Position numbers and translations under genes: made by a program. The notes under the pieces were generated by a model. It did no database searches, had not been told where the DNA came from, and saw only the letters and a list, made by a program, of their open reading frames with translations. A stretch of 64,000 nucleotides of DNA from Isoetes taiwanensis (lineage: Eukaryota; Streptophyta; Lycopodiopsida; Isoetales; Isoetaceae), in contig JAJEKV010000087.1 of NCBI GenBank assembly GCA_021234155.1, positions 3,529,242-3,593,241 of the forward strand, given 5' to 3'. Every line of letters begins with the position of its first letter. Within the stretch, counting starts at the first letter, position 1. Below, one piece after another: positions 47,414 to 56,297 of the stretch.

Positions 47414-48109
47414 CTAACCACCTGGCAAGTCGGGGTCGACCAAGTCGGAGACGACTCGCCCATGAAACTCCTTCATAAACTCTGGGTATTGCTTCTCCAA
47501 ATCCTGCTTCAATACCCACGTCGCATCTTCCACGGGTAAGTGCTTCCACTTAACCAGGTATTGGAGGAACTGAGACCTCCTAGTCTTCTTGAATGACTTA
47601 TCAAGAAGTAACTCAGGCACTATTTCTACTTGCTCCTCCGTCATTTCCAACAAGGTTGGAGTATCCAAAACCTCCTCAGGGTTAGGATTGTGCCTTTTTA
47701 ATAAACTTACGTGGAAGACCTTGTGGACCTTAAGATGGGCTGGAAGATCCAACTTATAGGCTTGAGAGCCCACTCTCTCTAAAATCTTGAACGGCCCAGC
47801 CCACCTAGGGGCAAGCTTCTTGCAGCTCCCAATCCGCAGCTTGGCTTGCTTCACCTTGATCTTCAACCAAACGGTATCTCCCACCTTAAACTCCCTTACG
47901 GTCCTGTGCTTGTCGGCTACACTCTTTTGCCGACTTCTTGCTGCCAATAAATAACCCCTTACTTCCTCTACTAGTTGCTGCATATCCCCTAACATCTGTT
48001 GGGACACTTCTACTTTGGACACAGGATTGTGCCAGGTATCCGGGGTTAAGCATCGGTAGCAGAAGTTCACCATGAAAGGCGACATCCGAGATGACTCCCC
48101 GCTTGGCAA
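47414..48109 (-). CDS. Element 2 integrase C-terminal part with chromodomain
   Basis: A 231-codon open frame. Its beginning (SPFMVNFCYRCLTP) belongs to the end of the integrase core. The middle (KVGDTVWLKIK, KLAPRWAGPFKILERVG, YKLDLPAHLKVHKVFHVS) is the SH3-like GPF/Y region. The end (FLQYLVKWKHLPVEDATW, LEKQYPEF) is a chromodomain with the YxVKWKxLPxxxxTW core. In chromoviruses this domain sits at the integrase end and is linked to recognition of methylated H3 tails during target choice. The partner that matters here is the H3-like frame of the same element (54646-55719). The frame is only the 3' part of pol; the upstream core is in a shifted frame. Confidence 0.92.
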   Translation of the reverse strand: MPSGESSRMSPFMVNFCYRCLTPDTWHNPVSKVEVSQQMLGDMQQLVEEVRGYLLAARSRQKSVADKHRTVREFKVGDTVWLKIKVKQAKLRIGSCKKLAPRWAGPFKILERVGSQAYKLDLPAHLKVHKVFHVSLLKRHNPNPEEVLDTPTLLEMTEEQVEIVPELLLDKSFKKTRRSQFLQYLVKWKHLPVEDATWVLKQDLEKQYPEFMKEFHGRVVSDLVDPDLPGG

Positions 48110-48600
48110 CCTTTGTTGGCGAATTCCACCAAGTGAATGTACTCATCCCACTTGGACCGCTTGTTCCACATAGCTTCAAGCATGTCTTCAATGATCCGGA
48201 TTGGTCCTTTCCGTCGGCCATCTGTTTGAGGATGATACTGCAGTACTCATGGAGAGCCGATGCGGATGGTGCTAAAGAGATCCCGCCAAAAGGCACTCAT
48301 GAACTTAGAATCTCTATCGGATATTATCTCCCGAGGCATGCCATGGAGTCTAAAAATCTCCCTTACAAATAACTTGGCGGTGTCTAATGCGGTTATGCGT
48401 TGTCTTGCAAGGCGAAATGTGCCATCTTAGATAACTTATCTACGACAACCATCAATGCATCCTTGCCTCGAAGAGTTCTAGGAAGTCCCGTGATGAAATC
48501 CATGCTTATGACCTCCCACTTCGCATTTGGCACCCCCAATGGCTCTAAAGCACCCTAATCCGGGTTGCTCTGCCTTTGGTCTCCGACATAAGCGGCAATC
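48110..48600 (-). pseudogene. Element 2 integrase catalytic core (frameshifted)
   Basis: Minus-strand reading gives [18 protein letters not shown] then [12 protein letters not shown], the start of the retroviral-type integrase core with the first catalytic Asp. Later pieces (WDEYIHLVEFANKGCQAG-like, read in other frames near 48090-48180) belong to its end. Several single-base shifts break the frame. Confidence 0.78.
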
Positions 48601-48613
48601 CGAATATATGCAG

Positions 48614-48850
48614 CTATCGCCTCTTCATTCCTGGCGAAGTAACTACTTGAATCTTGAAATAGGTCTTCATGAAGCCAAGATGCCCCGCTATTGGGCTGTT
48701 ATGTGTGTCATGAAGAATTAACTTCCTTACCCACGAAGATTCGGGCACACACAACTTATGCTTGTGGTACAACAGGTTGCCTTCCTTTTTTAAAATGCTT
48801 GAAGGCTTCCGCTCCTTGTCCGTTCGGCTTCCTTGGAGAGGCTTTCCCAC
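48614..48850 (-). CDS. Element 2 integrase zinc-binding (H2C2) domain fragment
   Basis: LYHKHKLCVPESSWVRKLIL then HDTHNSPIAGHLGFMKTYFK is the typical N-terminal integrase zinc domain leader of plant chromoviruses. The two Cys residues fall after a frameshift. The same sequence occurs in element 1 at 14030. Confidence 0.85.
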   Translation of the reverse strand: MGKPLQGSRTDKERKPSSILKKEGNLLYHKHKLCVPESSWVRKLILHDTHNSPIAGHLGFMKTYFKIQVVTSPGMKRR

Positions 48851-49492
48851 ACCTCCTTGAAGTCCACATCGGTTGGCAAGGACTCCTCAATCTTCTTGCC
48901 AAACTCACTCGAAAGAGTGGAAATCGCATTACAATGCGTCCTTGTCTGAAATGGCCTCCTAGAGAGGGCATCTGCTACAACATTAAGCTTACCAGGCTTA
49001 TATATAATATCAAAATCGTACTCCTCAAGGAATTCCATCCACCTCCTTTGCCTTAAGTTGAGGAGTGGCTGGGTGAAAAGATCTTGAAGGCTCACGGTGA
49101 TCAGTATAAGCGAAACTTCCTTCCCAAACAAATAATGCCTCCATATCCTCAATGCCCGACAATGGCTAGGAGCTCCTGATCATGGGTTGGGTATTGCGTT
49201 GCTCTGCGTCGTTCATCTTCTTTGAGTCGTAGGCGACTACCCTTCCTTCTTGCATCAAGACTGCCCCTGTTGCTATCTTGCTTGCATCTGTTGCTATCAA
49301 CTTATCCTTACTCGGATCCGGGAGAACAAGCACTGGTGCTGTTGTTAAGGCCTCTTTAAGCTTCTCAAAAGAAGCTTGGACTTTCTCTAACCAATGGCTA
49401 GCCCAATCCTTAATCTTCTTGGCCTTAGTGAGGTCCGAGCGGAGGGGCGCCCACTTAGCAAAGTCCTTCCACCGAACTTTTCGTAGTATCAC
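48850..49492 (-). pseudogene. Element 2 RNase H domain
   Basis: 49492-49166 reads FEKLKEALTTAPVLVLPDPS, LIATDASKIATGAVLMQE and VVAYDSKKMNDAEQR, the start of RNase H with its catalytic Asp (TDAS). In a shifted frame 49152-48790 reads QRRWMEFLEEYDFDIIYKPG then NVVADALSRRP, the end of RNase H with the conserved ADALSR. One or two indels separate the parts. Confidence 0.9.
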
Positions 49493-49639
49493 GCCAATCA
49501 GAAAGCTTCTTTACGCCACATTCCTTGGAGCTGGCCAATCAACTATTGCCTCAATCTTAGATGGATCTGTGGAGATTCCCTCGGATGTTACTACATGCCC
49601 CAAGTACTCCACCCTACTGTTGCAAAGTGGCACTTAGAG

Positions 49640-50225
49640 AGCTTCCCATACAACCAGATGGCGTCTCAACTTCTCCAACACTTTCACGAGATCGACAATG
49701 CTCTTCAAGGGACTTCTTTGTAGATTAGGATGTCGTCGAAGAAGACAATAACAAACTCATCCAAGAAGTCTCAAGATATCGTTCATGAGGCGATAAGCGT
49801 TAGGAGGCGTTCGACAATCCAAAGGGCATTCGCGTAAACTCAAAATGACCATACCGCGTTAAAGCGGTCTTATGGATGTCTTCTTCCTTTATTCTTATCG
49901 ATGGTATCCTGATCTTAAATCAATCTTAGAGAATACCTTTGCTCCTTGTAGTTGATCCATTAGGTCATCCGCCCTTGGCAATGCATACTTATTCTTTATC
50001 GATGCGCTTATTGAGCTGGCGATAGTCTATGCACATTCTTAAGCTCCCATCTTTCTTCTTGACAAAGAGTATAGGTGCTCGAAAGGAGACACACTTGCTC
50101 TTATAAATCCAAGCTCGAGCAATTCTGCGCATTTGTTTCTTGAGCTCGGTCCATTTCGGGATGCTCATTCTATATGGCTTCTTACGGGTGGAAAGATCCC
50201 GAGCCAATGTGATCTCACATTCCAC
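49640..50225 (-). pseudogene. Element 2 reverse transcriptase
   Basis: 50225-49989 reads [16 protein letters not shown], then [20 protein letters not shown] and YRQLNK, the N-terminal RT blocks. Around 49720-49765, in a shifted frame, FVIVFFDDILIY is the catalytic block with FDD in place of YDD, followed by the RT thumb. Conserved order and spacing; frame broken near 49980 and 49850. Confidence 0.9.
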
Positions 50226-50626
50226 ACCCTATAAAGGTGGCATTTGCGGATTTCATCCAGGAAATACATCCTGAATTCGAAATAAGCCTTGCTATCTGCA
50301 CTTTTGGGCGACCTGATTTCCCCTTTGTGTCACTTCCATCCTGCTTGCCTGGCTCAACTGATTCCATCCTCAAGATGTAATCCACCTTATTCCTTTCTAT
50401 ACTCTTCCTTAGCTGCTTCAAAGAAATACACTGCATAGGGGATTCTAGCTTCTTACCTTTCACTATCAACTTGCTTTAGCGTGCCCCGGTGTAGTCATGG
50501 AGACTTCATTCCGGTCGCAATCAATCATGGCTTTGGCTGGCTTCAAAAATTCCATTCCCACTATAAGATCATACCTTCCAATATCCATGACTTCTGCTCC
50601 CATCGGCCACTTGGCCCCACTAAGGT
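50226..50626 (-). pseudogene. Element 2 protease-RT linker
   Basis: A frame at 50469-50215 (PMQCISLKQLRKSIERNKVD) joins the protease end to the RT start. It has no recognisable domain and is equivalent in position to linkers of other chromoviruses. Confidence 0.6.
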
Positions 50627-51043
50627 CTATGTCAAAGGTGATCCTCCTCCCCTTAGTGTGCGAATGGATTTGGCGTTTGCCATAGCTACTGGCCTTGGCT
50701 TAGACTTCAATACCTTGTTCTTCATTAGAGCAGCCAATCTAGGAGATGCAAAATTATGAGAGCTACCTGTATCTATGAGGACTACATAAGGGTTACTATC
50801 TATGATCCCATCAGCCGCGATGACAGTTGACTGATTCTCTATCTCATCTGACTCAATGTTTGCACATATGCGACACTCACCATCTATGAAGTCGTGGCCC
50901 TCCTGCTGTTCATCGCCCTCGCCCGCTAAAGCCGTTTGGGGAGTCCCAATCCAAGAGTTCTGCCAAAGCTGACTGCATGACGAATGGACAATCATGTGTC
51001 CGGTGCCCTGGCTGGAAGCACCTGAAGCATAACTTCTTCTCAA
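50627..51043 (-). CDS. Element 2 aspartic protease
   Basis: Frame of 138 codons. VVLIDTGSSHNFASPRLAAL carries the DTG(S) active site of retropepsins in the spacing usual for plant gypsy elements. The first residues overlap the zinc knuckle, which is read in another frame. The protease would process the gag-pol polyprotein. Confidence 0.88.
   Translation of the reverse strand: MRRSYASGASSQGTGHMIVHSSCSQLWQNSWIGTPQTALAGEGDEQQEGHDFIDGECRICANIESDEIENQSTVIAADGIIDSNPYVVLIDTGSSHNFASPRLAALMKNKVLKSKPRPVAMANAKSIRTLRGGGSPLT
50988..51029 (-). other. CCHC zinc knuckle of gag (element 2)
   Basis: Minus-strand translation CFRCFQPGHRTHDC fits CX2CX4HX4C exactly. This is the nucleocapsid RNA-binding motif and marks the end of gag. 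Confidence 0.92.
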
Positions 51044-52266
51044 TGCATTCCTGTCTCTTTTCCTTCGGCAGACTGTCTAGGAGACGCTTAAGAGCACTTC
51101 CCCCTGATGCATTCTGTGGCTTACGGTCCCCAAAAGCTTTGCTCTTATCCTTACCTTGCTGCTGACTCCCTGATGGTGTAGCTGCTGATTGCTTACCCTG
51201 ATATTGTCCCCGATCACGCCTGAACTCTTACCCCGAAGGTTGATCGCTTCTCTCATTGGAGTTCTTTGGTGCCTCCTCCAAACTTATAGCTTTATCTTCG
51301 CCTCTGCAGAACTGACCTTGGGTTGATTGCTCTAACAAGCCTCTTGATATTCTTTGTTCAACCCCTCAATATAGGTGTCCACCGCTTGCCTTTCCGATAC
51401 TCAGGGACATGAAGTCTAAGTCTCATGAATTCTTCGGTATACTTAGCCCACCGATAAGCTACCCCGATTCAACTGTAAAGCTATTTGGATCTGTCTACTA
51501 GTATGGGACCTTGGTACATAGTGCTTACGGAAAGCCTTGCTAAAAGTCTTAAATCTGCAATTGTTCCTCTTCAGCTTGTTAGACTTAGCATATCCCTTCC
51601 ACCAGATCCTTGCCGGTCCAATGAGGTTAGCTGTAGCAACTTTCCCTATGTCCTTGTCTTTCATCCCGTAAGAGTTACCAAATTCTTCCATTTCATCAAG
51701 CCATGCTTCAGCCTCCATGCCAGATCTGTCTTTCCACGAGAACCGGCCGAGCTTCTTTTGTCTTCCATACATTGCTCATAGCACTATCCACCTTTTTACG
51801 GTAATCATCTGTCTTTCTTGCCCTTTTCCTTGCCTTAGGTGTGCGAGTCACCGCTTCGGAGACTAGAGCTGTCCTCACTGGAAGAACTATCCGATGAGCT
51901 GGAGCTAGATGATGATGGGCTCCTGGTTCTCCTCTTCCTTCTTCTATCCCTGACGTTCCCCTGGTTGCCCTCCCCTTCCTGCTGAGGGACTTCGTCACCA
52001 CCCGGAAAACAAGGTGGAGGTGGGTGACCATCCTCTTGTGCATTCATGAGAGGTGTCGCCCAGTTGATGAGATGTTGCATCTGGCTCCTCATCTGCACCA
52101 ACCTTGCATTGATTGCCTCACGGTGACATATCCTCAAGATCTTCTTGTTCTCTGCCAAACAAGTTCCTTGGGACCCAATTGCGTGGTCGGTGCTGGTCCT
52201 GAGATCCTGCACTTGAGTTCCTTGCTGCAAGGGTTGATCATTAATACATGTTATTAGGTTAGGCAA
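51030..52266 (-). pseudogene. Element 2 gag
   Basis: 52266-51835 starts MPNLITCINDQPLQQ and contains a Ser/Asp/Glu-rich run (SSSSSSSSDSSSSEDSSS). In another frame 51772-51443 carries the capsid core: WLDEMEEFGNSYGMKDKDI, GPARIWWKGYAK and FSKAFRKHYVP, the Retrotrans_gag pattern (A..W...F...F...Y/F.P). The region 51440-51030 leads to the knuckle. Two or three frameshifts break it. Confidence 0.85.
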
Positions 52267-52439
52267 CGATCATTTTTGCTTACAACTAATTGTTGTTAGG
52301 TACAAAAGAAATCATATGAAATTTTCATTTCTAAGTCAAAATCATGGTAATACATTAATTAGTATATATGGGTACACTTAATGAACTACATGATAATACC
52401 TAAAAGGGAGTTACAATGTATTTTAATTAACTTGGACCC

Positions 52440-53560
52440 CAATTCTTCCATCAACGATGTCGCTTGAAAAAGTCCTTGATTTTCTTGAATCCTGTACCCT
52501 TGCCCATATTCTGCAGGATTCTAGCCGCCGATCCTCCCTCCAATGCCCTCGCCACTGTGGTCTTTGGGAGTTCGTGCGATTGTCGCTACTACTGCCAAGT
52601 CGCATCCCCCGAGGTGCCCCCTTGCGAAGTCGAGAGCATGAAGTGCTACTGATCTCTTGAAGAGGATAACATGGTCTACTTTCACATCTATTCTCGCATG
52701 CTGACCAAAGCCCGAAAGTGCTATAAGGAGTGCTACGGACTCTTCCCCTCTTGGGCTGAATTCTTTATGGAAAACTATCATCGCCTGGCTAAGGGGAAGA
52801 TAGTACTGAGTGACTTGCCCTTGGTTCGCCCGGTGCCCGTACCTTTTCTCCCGGTTTGCCCGTAGAAGATGTCCAATGCCATAAGATCCTCATGGTCTCT
52901 CCACATAGTAGTTGCACTCTCCAAATTGATCTTGCTACGAGCTTCTCGCAGTACTCATGGGCGACTGGTGCTGGGCGTTTGGGCCCCTTCGGCTTGTACA
53001 ATCTGCTTTGGATTTCACGAAATTCTTCTTCCGGAATGATGGGTTCCTGTTGCTGTCGATACATCGCCTTATCTGTTGGTATGCACGGATGTCCGACATG
53101 GTTTCCCAGATAGGAATGTCGCTCGCTACTTCCCTTGGTATCTCGGTAGGAGTAGTCGATGAAGTCGCTACCCCTGTTCTGTGCAATTAGGCCTAGGAGC
53201 TCGCGTCTATCCCGAGGTTTTCCTCTTGGCAATAGGGGGAGGTTGAGAATGTCGATTGGCGAATATGTATTCCTCGCCATCGGCGATTACCTGGGTAAGG
53301 CCCGTGATGCCCATTGGTGGCTCAAAATCTCGCCTTAGAACTTCTTGTTGCCGAAGCCTATCGCCTCTCCATCCTTCTTGCCTCCCTCATCTCCCGGCTT
53401 GGGTTCTCTTCCTCTTCCTCTTCGTAATCCCGCTTTCGATTTGCAACGTAGGTGCTTCGATGTGGAACCGTAGTGTTCGTATGCTAAGGTGCGGATCTCC
53501 CCGGATGCTTATCTGTCTTTGCTGCTCGGGTGTCGAGGTGCCAAATCCAAGGGTTGGATT
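52440..53560 (-). pseudogene. Pre-gag coding-like region of element 2, unknown product
   Basis: Minus-strand frames tile the region with shifts: FGTSTPEQQRQISIRGDP (about 53555), an acidic stretch and REMREARRMERR, then LRQQEVLRRDFEPPMGITGL..GEEYIFANRH (about 53320-53250), and a frame from 53280 with SDFIDYSYRDTKGSS, PIIPEEEFREIQSRLYKPKG. The PMGI..GEE segment is conserved in element 1 (about 11240), supporting a minus-strand product in both. No family recognised. The plus strand also has a long frame with one stop (52464-52865), so an antisense product cannot be excluded. Confidence 0.5.
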
Positions 53561-54645
53561 GGCGGCTCCCCTGGTTGGTTAAGCGCCCTATACCGCATGA
53601 ACAATGCTAAGGCCGCCTGGCTTGAGAGGTACCTATGCCTATGATGCTTACGGGTCATGTAGTCCGGGCATGTTTCTCGGTTCTATCCCATAACTTGCTC
53701 TTACCCCTGGATCCCCACCTATGGCTTGAGCAAGGGAATCTAGAGAAACCCATTTCCCTCCCCTAGGTGGCAAGCTAACTTCCCCTGGGGTAAGACTCAC
53801 TGATCATATTGACAAATGATGTCGATTAGTAGTATGGAGTTCTAGTCGAGTGGCATGGAGATCAAAGAGATAATCAAAAACATGGAAGACTTGTTGGGAG
53901 GACAATCACGAATGTGATTGGTCTCATTATACCATCCGACAAAGCTTGAGGGCCATTGAACAGGAATAGCTATGGAAAATGGGTGATGGAAATGAGCAAA
54001 AGCCAAAGAAATCGCCAAAGGGGCGAGAGCAACTCTAATGGAAAAAAATGACAAATGAGGGTCCCTTTTTATAGACTAGGGGTGCCTCGGGTTTCGCGGC
54101 ACAAGGGTTCTTGATGGGGAAGACTCCAAATCTATGGCCCCAGGTGTCCAAATGAGCTACCATGAAGTGCAATTCTAAACAAAGCAAAGCAAGAAACGCT
54201 TACATGGCAGTTTGTTGGGTTAAAATTGGTCGACATGAAAAATTGGCGAAATCGGGTCGAAGGCTAAAACACCTCTGCGTCGCTGGTAGCGGGTCTGGCG
54301 CGGTGTGACCGGATTTGGGTCTAATCTAAGCTTCTCACAGATATTTTTAAAGAATTCAAATTGCTAGGATGACTATTTGGACGATTCTAATCTAACTAGG
54401 GATTTTTCTTACATGATTTAGACCTTAAATTGATAATATTTGGCTAAAAAGGGTCGAAAGGGCTTGAAACACCTCTGCGTCCGCCAAGCAGCGGGGAGTG
54501 GCGGTGTGACCCGATTTCAGGGGGGGTCACTCGAACTACTATTTTATCTAATGCAGGGAAGATTTGTCTACTAAATTGCAAAACAAAGTTTTATATTTAT
54601 GGGGAAAACTTAATAATTACATTTGTTTGAACCAAAAATGCATCC
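53561..54645 (-). other. Spacer between the H3-like frame and the pre-gag region
   Basis: No convincing frame. It contains a diverged direct repeat of about 65 bp at about 54255 and 54465 (ACACCTCTGCGTC ... GGTGTGACC). Confidence 0.55.
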
Positions 54646-55719
54646 TCAAGGATATTCCTTGCGGATGCGACGCGCCAAGTGTACATCCTTGGGCATTAGA
54701 GTCACCCTCTTCGCGTGGATCGCGCAGAGGTTGCCTTCCTCAAACAACTGGGTGAGCTTCGGCCTCGGCTACTTGGTAAACACCGAGGTTGTGGCGGCGT
54801 CACCCTGTAGTCGGTGACGAACTCCGCCATCACCTCCCGCATGAGTCGCTCAAAAGGTGCCTTCCTAATCAGGAGATTAGTGCACTGTTGAAAGTGTCTA
54901 ATCTCCCGGAAGACACGGGAGTGTACCGAGTTAGGCCCATGGTGGACCTTACTCGGCTTCTCGGGCTGTGGCGGCGGCGGCTTGGGCTGGTTCTTGGGCG
55001 GCCGGCCTCCCTCCACGGTCCGCTGGATGTTTTGCCGGCAGTACCAATCGTTATACCTCGTCCACCGACGAAGGTATTCTTGGTATGCCTTGGCGCCCCG
55101 AGAGGCGGTCCTCCTTCAAGGCGAAGGCCCGCTCGCCCGCCTTCTGCTTCTTTGCCACCTTAGGTGGCTTGGGCCACTCTGGGTAAGGTGGTCTTGGGTC
55201 CGCCCCTTGCCCCTGCTCATCTTCTTCCTCCTCCTCTCCTTCCACCTGCTCCTCCTCGCGCCGGGGAGGCTCCTCTATCACGACGGTTCGGCGGGGACCG
55301 TCGTTTCTTCTCTTCGTCCTCCGCTCCTCCGCCCAGCTCGGCTCCTCGGCGCTCCCTCTTCCTCCTTGCGGCCCTCTCTTCAGGCCACTCCGCGACCTTC
55401 TCCTTACCTTTCTTCTTTGGGGCGAAGGCCAAAAGCCATCCACCGCTTGCTGGCCTGCTCCTCCTCCTGCTCCTCCCACCGGATAATGTGGCCCAGTGGC
55501 GAGATAAAATCGGTTCTTTGTGTTCTGCCCGGCCGAAGGGGCTGCTCGGCATCGTGAGTACGACGGTAGCTGGCTGGCTGGCGGTAGGGGAGGCTCCTCT
55601 TCTCCCTTCTTGGGCCGTAGGTGCTCTGGTATCTTCTTGACATGCCGCCCTGCTGCCTGCGCCATGGAGAGGGTAGGCCTAGGGCCAGTCTTCCTATAGG
55701 TTTGCTTGGTTCGAGCCAT
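54646..55719 (-). pseudogene. Histone H3-like protein encoded by chromovirus element 2 (frameshifted)
   Basis: Starts at ATG 55719 with MARTKQTYRKTG. This keeps H3 residues ARTKQT and the R8-K9 pair, with A7 replaced by Tyr and one residue fewer before the Gly. A linker of roughly 200 residues follows, with basic (RRKVRRRSRSG, RRTKRR) and acidic (EGEEEEEDEQ) clusters. After a shift near 55100 the frame reads AYQEYLRRWTRYND and then the histone fold: REIRHFQQCTNLLIRKAPF and ERLMREVMAEFVTDYRV (54908-54798). This matches the H3 alpha-N/alpha-1/loop-1 region, without the longer loop 1 of CENH3. Two further shifts follow; then [20 protein letters not shown] and [10 protein letters not shown] end at 54646-54648, keeping the H3 Cys-Ala-Ile-His and KRVT..MPKD residues of the H3-H3' interface and alpha-3. 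Sense to the element, first frame after the primer site, and far GC-richer than its surroundings. Probably a captured host H3; functional state uncertain. Confidence 0.9.
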
Positions 55720-56284
55720 ATTTAACGATCTAGAAAACAGGTGGTGATAGGCTGGTCAAGAGAGAGAAGGTAGAGGAAAGTTTGGAGGGAAAAATGAGGT
55801 GTCAGAGATATTTAAAGAGGAGGGTGCCTGAGAATATTCTCCTACCATAATTACCCCTATTTATTAGCCCCCCTTATTAATTACCCCATAGTACCCTTAA
55901 TTTTAATATATGTTTAATTCTTAATACACCTAAAAATTCGTATTATACCTTTGAAATTTCCAATTTCCTAATGGTTTGAAGTGTGAATTATGGATTTGCG
56001 CCATTTTTCACCTGGGTTTCCGATTGGGATGATTCTTCGACCCATTGTAGGTGAAATTTGATGCAGATGCATGATTTTCACTCCAATTTTACTAGAAGAT
56101 GAGTTTGACTCACTTAACTTTCGTCTAACACTTAACCTAAGTCCTGACCCACTACCTAGGAGAAAATTTTTTTTTCCCCATTTTCGCGGTTCGATGGTGG
56201 AAACGTTTATTTCACACCCCTATAGGCCTGTTAGACTACTTCATGGTTATGGTCAGTGCTAGTTCTTGGTCAACCAAGAACATC
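55720..56284 (-). other. Leader of element 2
   Basis: About 560 bp between the primer site and the H3-like start. AT-rich, no frame; the end next to the primer site resembles the leader of element 1. Confidence 0.7.
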
Positions 56285-56296
56285 GCTCTGATACCA
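56285..56296 (-). other. Primer-binding site of element 2, initiator tRNA-Met type
   Basis: Minus strand TGGTATCAGAGC, one base from the 5' LTR, as in element 1. Confidence 0.93.
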
Positions 56297-56297
56297 T

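Noticed and set aside
54798-54908. Possibility that the H3-like fold is a CENH3
   Set aside because: Loop 1 has the canonical length and the tail starts ARTKQT; CENH3 usually has a longer loop 1 and an unrelated tail.
54789-55640. Long plus-strand frames (124-191 codons) opposite the H3-like gene
   Set aside because: They are shadows of the GC-rich minus-strand coding; the minus strand carries the recognisable histone residues.
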